From: Anadara kagoshimensis
Lineage: Eukaryota; Mollusca; Bivalvia; Arcoida; Arcidae
Direction of reading: 5' to 3'
Assembly (NCBI GenBank): GCA_021292105.1
Contig: CM037865.1
Location: 75,275,870 to 75,339,869, forward strand
Length of the DNA: 64,000 nucleotides
Both the position numbers and the translations under genes were made by a program. This document shows positions 37,001-47,414 of the stretch, one piece after another. The notes under the pieces were generated by a model that worked only from the letters and a program-made list of their open reading frames with translations, did no database searches and was not told where the DNA came from. Positions within the stretch are counted from its first letter, which is position 1, and each line of letters starts with the position of its first letter.

Positions 37001-37788
37001 ACTTTGTTGAATATAATGGTATAAAGTCCACCATTGAATCATATATTAAAAGTTTAAATATACAAAACCAACCAGTTAATTTATTACAAATTGATATGCC
37101 ATATTTTTTCAGAATAGTTTTTAAAAGTAAAAAAGGAAGTAAGGACTTTTACAATGTATTTAATAATAACAACACAATTGTCAAAAGTCAAGAAAAATGG
37201 AAATCCATTCTAGACCTTGATATTGACTGGAAATCACTATATAATATTCCCTTTAAAACTTGTAAAAATACCAAATTACAATGGTTTCAATACAGGATAA
37301 ACCAACGAATAATTTCTACAAATGATTTTTTATTCAAAATTAAACTAAGGGATAATAATCTCTGTACATTCTGTAACAATACAGCTGAAAAAATAGAACA
37401 TCTGTTTTGGTATTGTGAGATAGTTAATAACTTTTGGATGGAAGTAGAGGATTTTATATATAAAAAAATAAATCGCTACATCAATATCTATAGGGAAAGT
37501 GCTATCTTTGGACTTATAGACCAAAAACAGAAATATAAACCTCAAAATTTTCTATTTTTAACTACCAGACTTTACATATATAAGTGTAGAATTGATAAAA
37601 AACTGCCAAATTTAAGTACATGGAAAATGAGTCTTAAATATCAGATTAATATAGAAAAAATCATTGCAAAAAAAATAATCTTTATGCCAAATTTCTGGAA
37701 TTTTGGGACCCATGGATCAATATCTTTGACGAATGATATACTTTCTTCATCTGATGTGACTGTGGTGTTAGTACTGCAGAAGGGGTAG
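34013..37788 (+). pseudogene. LINE ORF2 (APE endonuclease + reverse transcriptase), copy 1
   Basis: Endonuclease: ITILTSNCRGLKNYEKRRD, YCLQETHLVD, INIYAPNEDN, CIINGDFNLVQ, SRLDFFLVS, YRSDHSSV. RT: RPISLLNVVYKIASGCIAER, DFEKAFDSVSWDYID, GCRQGDPISPYIFLM, LFADDTTVILDG. C-terminal Cys/His cluster: CTFCNNTAEKIEHLFWYC. Breaks, judged against copy 2: two extra As in the A-run near 35110 (stop after EELRKEKK), an ~80-bp deletion near 35421, AAA to TAA at about 36583, and a lost A plus rearranged bases at about 36618-36680. The remainder at 36793-37788 is open. So reverse transcriptase activity from this copy is not expected. Confidence 0.95.
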
Positions 37789-38085
37789 TAGAAATAAATC
37801 ACCAACATTTATAGTGTATAAAATGTTTCCTGATGCTTAGAACTATACTTTTATCATGAAAATGTACAATATATACTGTTTGTACCTGAATTATATATAC
37901 TGTTTGTATCTGAATCTCATAGGGGTTGACACACACACACACACACACTTGCATATAAACAAAAACCCATACAAAACTGAAAAGAATATACAAGTACAAT
38001 ACCAAAGGAAATATAAAAGATAAAATGTTGGAAATATTTGAAACAAAAATATATATTTGTCATTTACTTAGGTGCTTGATGGTGT

Positions 38086-38121
<36 letters not shown>

Positions 38122-38240
38122 TGTGTTGTATTTGTAAACTTGTCCTTTTGTTACCCGGCAAGTGAACCCAGTGGCCCCAACCCTGGCACTTGACCATCCC
38201 TATTTAATGTCTGGGACAATAAAAACATGAATTACAAAAA

Positions 38241-38252
38241 AAAGAATCCCTG
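38241..38252 (+). repeat. Target-site duplication of LINE copy 1, right
   Basis: AAAGAATCCCTG, identical to 31013-31024, directly after the LINE A-run. Confidence 0.92.
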
Positions 38253-39010
38253 TTCAGCACCGGCCTACCGTCTTTGTAAAAGAACGACAAGCAAACAATT
38301 TGTCCCAGACGCTCCCCCAGCCCAGAACGAGGGACAGTGGTGCACAGTGCAGAAAACCAAATACCTCCACACCCTTTATATCAGATAAAGCATTAGAAAC
38401 TAGATGGTCAAGTAATTCTCTAGAATTTCCGATAATCCACACTTGGTTGACTCCAGATGTAGAACATACCTATTCCGAATAAGACTGAAGACAATCTTTG
38501 ACAATTGTCAAAATTTGCAATAGAGTCACCGCCAATGATCCAGTAGTACATCCTTCCCTATATGGACCTCCATGGAGCCCAGGAATCCAACACAAGCAAG
38601 GAAGACCAAGACCCTTCCCCCAAGACCGACACCGAAAGACTCGAGAATGGCCGGAAAGAACCCCATCTTTGGCAAAAATAGTTCCAGCATATGCAGGGTC
38701 ATTTGACATACCATCCAAACCAAGCTCCCCAACAAGACACCCAAGGCAGAATCTTAAACAAACGAGAATAATGCTGTTGGAAGCCTTATCAGCTTGGACA
38801 ACAACATATTTGTTGTGTATGCCTTAATTTCTTGATCCCCGAGTACCGAAGACGGTTTAGTACTCATAGACCCTTTAAGTTTGGCAATTCTCGTTTTAAC
38901 GAAAGATCTCACAACCTTTATCCAGTCGGATGAGGTATCAAGCTCAACATCTTCTAATTTAGCCCAACGCCTGGCGTACTCTTCAACAGAATCCATGACA
39001 AGTCTGAAAT
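38253..39010 (-). pseudogene. Penelope-like RT, N-terminal half
   Basis: Blocks typical of this family are readable: MDSVEEYARRWAKLEDVELD and DWIKVVRSFVKTRIAKLKG (38754-38996), CLCWIPGLHGGPY and LLQILTIVKDCLQSYSE (about 38470-38620), then GVNQVWIIGNSRELLDHLV and DIKGVEVFGFLHCAPLS (about 38330-38450). The region reads into the 12-bp duplication and continues in the RT core at 31012. It is decayed, with several breaks. Confidence 0.8.
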
Positions 39011-39480
39011 TCTGTCCCCAAGTAAAAAGTTGAGCTTCTCTATATTTATGATCTTTTGAAAGTTAAGATCTTAATTTAGTGTTCTCGATTATATTGAGAT
39101 CACCATTTATAACATGTCCAGCTGGTTCATAAATATAGGGAGAAGACGACCAAGAGCAGGTAGGTGGAGTAAAATTATGAAAGTTCACACATGCAATGTT
39201 TGTTTAATATTATATTTTGGATGCAATAGGTTTATTGTATAAGTAGGAAACTTAAGGTGGCGAATTGTTTTTTAAATAAGCAGGAACTTTAGATTGTACA
39301 TGTTTATTTTGAAGAATATTGGAAATGTGTATAGCATCTATGCCTTTGTTAGCATAGTGTAACTTAAGATATTACCGTTGACTATCGTTCTCAATATCGT
39401 TTTCCCGAGCAGGTTTTAATAATCTGTTAAAAACAATATCCATGATGATAGCAGTAAGGTTATATTCTGATGTATTAGAA
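39011..39480 (-). pseudogene. Linker between endonuclease and RT of the Penelope-like element
   Basis: HNFTPPTCSWSSSPYIYEPA and GHVINGDLNII are readable at about 39095-39180. They match the position where Naiad-type elements have a short Cys-containing linker (CxC). The rest is too decayed to describe. Confidence 0.65.
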
Positions 39481-40150
39481 TCTATAGTAGTTTTAAATAT
39501 ACATTCTTCTTGTAACTGTCTACGACGGAATAGTGGTATAGACTAGAGTTTAGTTCGGATATGGTGTAATCCGAGAGGTTTCTGAATGGTAAAAGATTAG
39601 GAAAACTAACACCATAGATATTGGGTTTGTTGTAACGCAGATATCCATGACTTCTATTGTCACATGTAGTTTTATTGAACAAGTGTAAAACATTTACATT
39701 GTTACAACCCGGACTTGAAAGATTTCCTACGCTTACAATTTTGTCATTGCACCCATATGGCGAAGCAGTGCCTAGTTCTCTTATCCAGTAATTTTCCCGT
39801 TGCAATCGTTATGGAGTGCTTAATGTACGGCTATTTGTATGGCGGTATATTTTTTCCAAAAGTCTGACTCATAGATAACACAGAATGGTCAGGCTGGTTA
39901 AAATGTTGGTAAAAAAACTGATTACCATTGTTATTTATCTCAAACCGATGTCCATTCACACGTACATTTAGTCTACCTTTGGTTTCACCCACATATACGA
40001 GTTCACATTAAGTGCACTCTATTCCATATACAACATTTAGAATTCAGATCATTTAAAGAGTAAATTTTAGATGTAAGGTTACTGGCAAAATGCGTATTAA
40101 AATTTTACAGGTTTTGCAGTTTTTTAATTTACATGTTGTAACGGTGCAGC
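39481..40150 (-). pseudogene. N-terminal GIY-YIG endonuclease of the Penelope-like element
   Basis: From high to low coordinates: a Cys cluster (CTVTTCKLKNCKTC, about 40095-40150), VVYGIEC (the GIY part), YVGETKGRLNVRVNGHRFEI (the YIG part and catalytic Arg region), FYQHFNQPDHSVLSM, and then RENYWIRELGTASPYGCNDK and SVGNLSSPGCNNVNVLHLFN (39482-39805). The WI.EL.T..PYG..D block is the hallmark C-terminal part of Penelope-like GIY-YIG domains. The relic is broken in several places. Confidence 0.82.
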
Positions 40151-40350
40151 AAGTTAAATTGTCATCATAATTAAAAAATATCTGAAAATTTAATTGACTT
40201 TTTTATTTGTTTGAAAGTGTCTTGTGAATATTTATAGAATTAACGATGATCGGAACTGGCAATATATGATAATATATGATAACATTCTGAAGGATAATCC
40301 TAGGGGCACCAATATTAACTGCTACTCTAGTGCCTGTAGTGCTAGCAGGA

Positions 40351-40615
40351 GACACATGTTTAAATGATCAACTGAGTGTAACCACCTTAACCTGTCTGTT
40401 TTACATGGGTTTTATTGATCAACTGAATTACCAGCTTAACCTGTCTGTTTAACACAGATTTGAATGATAAATTGAGTGTAACCAACTTAACCTGTCCCTT
40501 TTACACAGATTTTAATGATCAACCGAGTGTAACCAACTTAACATGTCTGTTAAACACAGATTTAAATGATCAACTGAGTGTAGCCATTTAACATATTTGT
40601 TTCACATAATTAATA
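40351..40615. repeat. 51-bp satellite, middle block (~5 copies)
   Basis: The same unit as at 29561-30090, resuming right after the 5' end of the Penelope-like element. Confidence 0.9.
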
Positions 40616-41304
40616 AGATTTAATGCTTTAACATTAAATCAATTTATCAAAGTTAAGTGTGCACTTTTTTCTTAAGAATTTCATATTTGTACATCGAACG
40701 CATACTTAGTGTTATTATGTCCCTTTAACAGAACTCTTTTTCACGGTGTATAAAACACGTAGTTTTCCTTTGGAACGTGTCAGTTTCTTGAAAATTTTCA
40801 CCCATCCACCTCATATAGCTATTTTTTGTTAAAGAACATGTACTGCTGTTGTTTTACAATTTATATTTTCAGATTAACTGCCTAACCACCCAGACAACAG
40901 TTTGTTGCGGCCGATACAAGGTGTGGCAATGGTTGGCAAATTTTGCTCTCACAATTATATAGAATAAACCTGTTTTTCATAAATATACATAATATGGAAA
41001 TGTTTTCATGCTAAGTAAATGGCAAACATCTGTTACCAGGGTCCATCTTTTTCATTCTTTTAATAATCATTTACTTGTTATATAATTGTTTTTAAGGATG
41101 CCTATTACAGACTCAATTGGAGTCTTGGCTCCTCTATTGTACAGCCGTGGCCAGTTATCACCAAACTTTATAATAATAAATCCAAATCCTAAAAATTATA
41201 GCTATTTGTGTCGTTTTTAGTAATTAAAAAGGTCAAACTGTAGCTAGCGTGTTACCCCTCTCCTTTATAGGTGGTTTGATGTGTATTTAACACGCGTCTT
41301 TTGA
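40616..41304. other. Unidentified ~690-bp segment within the satellite
   Basis: AT-rich, non-coding as far as I can see. No inverted ends or target duplication could be identified, so it may be an old insertion or original flanking sequence. Confidence 0.4.
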
Positions 41305-42710
41305 TAAATGATCAACTGAGTGTAACCAACTTAACATGTCTGTTTAACAGATTAAAATGATCAACTGAGTGTAACCACTTAACCTGTCTGTTTCACACAT
41401 ATTTAAATGATCAACTTAGTGTAACCAATTTAACCTGTTTCACAAGATTTAAATGATCAACTGAGTGTAACCAATTTAACCTGTTTCACAAGATTTAAAT
41501 GATCATCTGAGTGTAACCAACTTAACCTGTCTGATTCATACAGATTTAAATGATCAACTGAGAGTAACCACTTAACCTGTCTGTTTCACACATATTTAAA
41601 TGATCAACTTAGTGTAACCAATTTAACCTGTTTCACAAGATTTAAATGATCAACTGAGTGTAACCAACTTAATCTGTCTGTGCCACACAGATTTAAATGA
41701 TCAACTGAGTGTAACCAACTTAACCTGCCTGCTTCATAGATTTAAATGATCCACTGAGTGTAACCAACATAACCTGTCTGTTTAACACAGATTTTAATGA
41801 TCAACTGAGTGTAACCAATTTAACCTGCCTGATTCATACAGATTTAAATGATCAACTGAGTGTTACCAACTTAACCTGCCTGATTCATACAGATTTAAAT
41901 GATCAACTGAGTGTAACCAACTTAACCTGTCTGTGCCATACAGATTTAAATGATCAACTTAGTGTAACCAACTTAACCTGTCTGTTTCACACAAATTTAA
42001 ATGATCAACTTAGTGTAACCAACTTAACCTGCCTGTTTCACACATTTAAATGGCCGAGTGTAACCAACTTAACCTGTCTGTTTCACACAGATTTAAATAA
42101 TAAACTGAGTGTTACCAACTTAACCTGTCTGTTTCACACAGATTTAAATGATCAACTGAGTGTAACCAACTTAACCGGTCTGTTTCACACAGCTTAAATG
42201 ATCAACTGAGTGTAACCAACTTAACCTGCCTGATTCATACAGATTTAAATGATCAACTGAGTGTAACCAACTTAACCTGCCTGATTCATACAGATTTAAA
42301 TGATCAACTGAGTGTAACCAACTTAACCTGTCTGTTTCACACAAATTTAAATGATCAACTGAGTGTAACCAACTTAACCTGCCTGTTTCACACATTTAAA
42401 TGGCCAAGTGTAACCAACTTAACCTGTCTGTTTCACACAGATTTAAATGATCAACTGAGTGTAACCAACTTAATCTGTCTGTGCCACACAGATTTAAATG
42501 ATCAACTGAGTGTAACCAACTTAACCTGCCTGATTCATAGATTTAAATAATCAACTGAGTGTAACCAACTTAACTTGTCTGTTTCACACAGCTTTAAATG
42601 ATCAACTGAGTGTAACCAACTTAACCTGCCTGATTCATACAGATTTAAATGATCAACTGAGTGTTACCAACTTAACCTGTCTCTTTTACACGGATTTCAA
42701 AGGTCAATAA
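41305..42710. repeat. 51-bp satellite, main block (~27 copies)
   Basis: The period is exactly 51 bp (for example AGATTTAAAT at 42241 and 42292). Variant halves (CTGTTTCACAC, CTGATTCATAC, CTGTGCCACAC) alternate, suggesting higher-order duplication. Because 51 is a multiple of three, a 17-residue periodic frame stays open on the minus strand at 42171-42395; it is not a gene. Confidence 0.97.
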
Positions 42711-43443
42711 AGTCACTTTATTTTTGAATAATACAATACCTTTGTCACATTATAAAAATTATACTTATACTGTACAAAAACTATATTATTGATAATAAAA
42801 TGCCACTCCATCTATAGGATGTCCATTATCTGATGATAGTGTATAAAGTTAGTCTATTTAAATATCAGGGTTGTTTCTACAGAGATATGATTATATACAA
42901 ACACACTGCCTGATTATTAACGGTTTATGTGGTATAGACTCATCCCATGTATTTATGTATTTGCAACCGTTCTTATCACAATAGCATTTTGCAGTCCTCC
43001 TATATTTTCTTTATGCATTGATCTACCTTCATTTCTAACCAACTCTCAAAACAAAAAATGATGACAGTTCTATAAACAAATATCCCTATTTATAATCAAT
43101 CATGGAGTCTTTTTAGTGTCTATTACTCAACAGCCATGAGCAAGAAGGTTAAACCTTCTGTTTTTTTTATTATAGTAGAAATCTTGTAATGTTGTGTGGT
43201 ATAATGGAACTCCTTTTAATACTTGTGATGTACATGATGTTATCTGTAATATAAAAAATAGAAAAGAAAAAATAGTGTATAGATGAATAAAATGTTTAAA
43301 ATTACTGGAAAATGTGTATAACTGACACCTAAAAAAACACATGTACTTATTAGTGTACAGTCTAAACCTGTCCAAAAGACCAATAAGGGAACTAGTAAAA
43401 GTGACCAATTGTATACAGGTTCAAAAAACATGAATTAAGAGCA
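42711..43443. other. No feature recognised
   Basis: AT-rich. Short open frames only; no repeat or domain was supported. Confidence 0.4.
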
Positions 43444-43992
43444 ATTGGGATCACATTTTACTGCTATTTAAAGAAGCTAGGTCACCTAAGGGTGCAAAAA
43501 TCTTAAAAAATCTTTTTAGAAACAAGCTATTGGAGAAAAAATCTGATGTGATATTTGGCTATGAATATTAAATATTACAGCAATTAAAGCCATTATGATA
43601 ATACTGAAAATTATCTTTATGCTAGTTATGTCAAAATATTTTATGAACAGACTTTTTCTTTACAAGTAGTTGGCAAACTTGGAAGAGCTTTTTGTCCTAC
43701 TGCTATACATGAAGTCTTAAGCTCATAGCCCTTTTGATTCATGAAAAAAAGATGTTAAACGGTTTTGTTGCTTTAGGTCACTGTGAATGTAGGTCAAGGT
43801 CAACCCATTTTCCAAACTTTAAAGGACTTTGTCCAAGGAACATCTATATTCACTTTCACTATCACTTGTTTACTGGTTCGGAAGAAAAGTTGAAAATGAT
43901 TTAAAATTGTTCATGATGCACACAGCACAACAACAGACAAACAAGGACCATTATAGGTCACCTTGTGCTAATTGCTCAGGTGACCTAAAAGG
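43444..43992 (+). repeat. Bivalve-type non-coding repeat
   Basis: It contains AAGCTAGGTCACCTAAGGGTG and ends in TAATTGCTCAGGTGACCTAAAA, a variant of the hairpin end. Confidence 0.55.
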
Positions 43993-44380
43993 GCACTTTT
44001 CCAAACTGCTGTAAAAGTGCAATGCCTATACCCATGGGGAAAGGGTTATGTTTAAAATGTAAAATAAACCAGCAAAATTATTTTTTTACATTTTAATTTT
44101 ACCATGTCAGACATATGGCTTCAGGAAAACAGATTAAGGATTAGAAAAACCATAAATTAAACTCCTGACAATACTTTTAATTGAATATTCACTATAGATA
44201 CCATCTGATGCAGAATTTAGAAAAAGTTTTAAAATAGAAAAGTTCTTTTTTTCCCGTTCATTCATTAGGATTTTGATTTTTTTCTTTCTTGTATATTTAT
44301 TTTGTTAATTCAAACACCAAAACAACTAGAAATAGTATTCCAAAGTTTTTACTTCTGGATTGTGATTTGGAAATAGATTA

Positions 44381-44530
44381 TACAGGAGGTGCTTACCCTT
44401 CCGGAGCACCCGGCCTCACTTCCCTGGTGGAAGTTCACGTGTCTAACCTAACTTGTCAGTTCCAAAGTTTTTACTTTGCTTCTGGATTGTGACTCGGAAA
44501 TGGATAAGTATGTTTGTTTTTGATTAGTAT
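44381..44530 (+). mobile_element. 3'-end fragment of the Penelope-like element
   Basis: GGAGGTGCTTACCC, CCGGAGCACCCGGCCTCACT, ACTTGTCAGTTCCAAAG and GGATAAGTATGTTTG are the inverse of 30103-30229, at roughly 95% identity. The GATTAGTATGTTTGTTTTT tail is duplicated. The copy is severely truncated and in plus orientation. Confidence 0.85.
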
Positions 44531-44697
44531 GTTTGTTTTTGATTTAAATGAATTTTGATAATAAAATTATCTGTCCTCCGAGACTATCACGAGAAATGTG
44601 ACTGAAATAAATTATGTTTCAGAGATCCAAGAATAAAGCATGCCATTTTAGCATTTATAAACTGATTATAAAAAGGGCATGTTGTCATAATCATTTA

Positions 44698-46771
44698 ACA
44701 AGAGGCCCATGGGCCTTATACGCTCACCTGATAACTAATGGCTAGCTGATAGATTTAAAGTAAACGTAAATACTAAATCCCAATGACTTTTTTCTTTACA
44801 TCAAAATGATCATTGTATCAATACCTACAACATTCTAATATACACGCCTATACAAAACGTTTATAGTTTTCAAGATAATTAACCATTTCAGTATTGTTTT
44901 ACATCTGTGACCTTGACCTTTAAACCCATGACCTTGACCTTTAAACCCATGACCTTTTTCTATACATCGAAATGATTGTTGTATCGATACCTACAACATT
45001 CTAATATACATCCTTATACAAAAAGTTAATAGTTTTCGAGATAATTAACCATTTCGGTATTGTTTTCGCATCAATGACCTTGACCTTTGAACCCATGACC
45101 TTTTTCTATACATCAAAATAATCGTTGTATCAATACCTACAACATTCTAATATACATGTCTATACAAAAAGTTTATAGTTTTCGAGATAATTAACCATTT
45201 CAGTATTGATTTGCATCTGTGACCTTGACCTTTGAACCCATGACCGTTCACTATACATCAAAATGATCGTCGTATCAATACTTACAACATTCTAATATAC
45301 ATGCCTATACAAAAAGTTTATAGTTTTCGAGATAATTAACCATTTCTGTATTGTTTTGCATCTGTGACCTTGACCTTTGAACCCATGACCTTTTTCTATA
45401 CATCAAAATGATCGTTGTATCAATACCTACAACATTCTAATATACATGCCTATACAAAAAGTTGATAGTTTTCGAGATAATTAACCATTTCAGTATTGAT
45501 TCGCATCTGTGACCTTGACCTTTGAACCCATGACCTTTTACTATACATCAAAATGATCGTCGTATCAATACCTACAACATTCTAATATACATGCCTATAC
45601 AAAAAGTTTATAGTTTTCAAGATAATTAACCATTTCGGTGTTGTTTAGCATCTGTGACCCTGACCTTTGAACCCATGACCTTTTTCTATACATCAAAATG
45701 ATTGTTGTATCAATACCTACAACATTCTAATATACATGCCTATACAAAAAGTTTATAGTTTTCGAGATAATTAACCATTTCGGTGTTGTTTCGCATCTGT
45801 GACCTTGACCTTTGAACCCATGACCTTTTTCTATACATCAAAATGATTGTTGTATCAATACCTACAACATTCTAATATAAATGCCTATACAAAAAGTTTA
45901 TAGTTTTCGAGATAATTAACCATTTTGGTATTGTTTCACATCTGTGACCTTGACCTTTGAACCCATGACCTTTTTCTATACATCAAAAAGATTGTTGTAT
46001 CAATACCTACAACATTCTAATATAAATGCCTATACAAAAAGTTGATAGTTTTCGAGATTATTAACCATTTCTGTATTGTTTCGCATCTGTGACCTTGACC
46101 TTTGAACCCATGACCTTTTTCTATACATCAAAATGATCGTTGTATCAATACCTACAACATTCTAATATACATGACTATACAAAAAGTTTATAGTTTTCGA
46201 GATAATAATTATAATCAGAGGTAAAAAAAATTAGGTCACGACCTTGACAATTGACCTTGACCTCATTTTGAAGATACTAACAAGAAGATGTCAAAACTGA
46301 AAACCCCATGTCATTATCTGGTCAAGTAGTCAAGTTATAACAATTTGAAGCTATTTTACAATTTTTTCAAAATTAAACGCAAAAACGAGTAACCCATTTT
46401 CAACCGAATTTCATGAAATGAACAAATTACAGGCTTAAGACCCTAGAGAAGCCAAATATCACATCAGATTTTTTCTCCCATCATCGGTTTCAGAGAAGAA
46501 GATTTTTCAAGATTTTTGCACCCCTAGGTCACTGTGACCTAGTTTTGGTAGCCATGGCAACACCATGAACAAATCTAAATTGCACCAACCCAGACATGCT
46601 TCTGACCAAGTCTCGTTGAAATCTGCCAAGTACTTTCAGAGGAGAAGTCGAAAATGTGTTAACGACGCACGCACACACGCACGCACGCACACACACGCAC
46701 GCACGCACGCACACACGCACATACACACGCCGCACCATACCATAAGCTCACATGACCTTTGGTCAGGTGAG
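44698..46771 (+). repeat. Bivalve-type repeat with internal 145-bp tandem array
   Basis: It begins AACAAGAGGCCCATGGGCC, TTATACGCTCACCTGA and ends with a CA-rich tract and the hairpin AAGCTCACATGACC TTT GGTCAGGTGAGCT. The interior has nearly ten 145-bp units; ACCCATGACC starts at 45091, 45236, 45381, 45526, 45671, 45816, 45961 and 46106. It is non-coding. Matched ends, a 3' hairpin and internal tandem repeats recall Helitron-related non-autonomous elements of molluscs, but that assignment is inference. Confidence 0.9.
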
Positions 46772-46861
46772 CTAAAAAGGGACAACACAGTACTAAGAGG
46801 ACATGTGCTATGCAATGTGAAAACAGCTGAGCTGGAGCACTGTGTGCAAATACAGACATAA
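46772..46861 (+). CDS. CDK5RAP1: CDK5RAP1 terminal exon (coding part), on the opposite strand to the other exons
   Basis: This encodes LKRDNTVLRGHVLCNVKTAE, LEHCVQIQT and a stop. LRGHVLC is the conserved end of the TRAM domain of CDK5RAP1 (human TLRGHVLCRTTL). The phase-0 end of exon 49878-50018 (GDYVVVQ) would join here. The start is uncertain: GTGAG|CTA gives phase 0 but lies inside the end of the bivalve repeat. AATAAA motifs at about 46972-46982 follow, as for a 3' UTR. All other exons of this gene are minus-strand, so this is an inversion, a displaced copy or a misassembly. Confidence 0.7.
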   Translation, partial: LKRDNTVLRGHVLCNVKTAELEHCVQIQT

Positions 46862-47414
46862 TATACCCCAAACACATTGATAATTTGCAGATGAACTACT
46901 TGATCAATATACAGGCATTCTGCAGGACTCATCTCTACTATAACGCTTTGTCATTAAACTTTTTAAAAATAAAAATAAAACAATACCTGTATTGCCTTCT
47001 TTTATGAATTTATCTTTGAATTACACCTAATTCAACTATGATCAGAATTTTACCTAATGACAGTGGGAGACGTTTTAGAATATTTTTTGTATCATGTGAT
47101 AAAAATATCAATGAACCAGGTCAGTATATACTAAATATGAAATATTATTGCACTGTTTGGTTAAACATTTGCAATAGAAATATATAAAATAACATTCGAT
47201 TTTACCAACCAGGACCTCTCTTACCACTTGCATGCTAAAAAACCCTCTTTGCATTTTATATAATTCACTTTTATTACATCTGGACGGACGTTAAACATCT
47301 AACAAACTATTTACTTGCCGTACAAATAAAAGTCAGAGAAGCTCTTTGGCAAATCATTCTCGGACTTTTCAAGCCTTCAATACTTCAAGGGATGTTACTT
47401 CTCTGTTCATAAAA
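46862..47414. other. Probable 3' UTR of the plus-strand exon, then unidentified sequence
   Basis: Poly-A-signal-like AATAAA motifs at about 46972-46982 on the plus strand. The rest has no recognised feature. Confidence 0.4.

Noticed and set aside
42171-42395. Minus-strand frame with a 17-residue repeat (SWLHSVDHLN)
   Set aside because: Produced by the 51-bp satellite, whose unit is a multiple of three; open only where no stop variant occurs.
46565-46771. Upstream extension of the CDK5RAP1-like plus frame (Thr-His repeats)
   Set aside because: This part reads through the CA/CG-rich end of the bivalve repeat; only the segment from about 46772 matches the gene.
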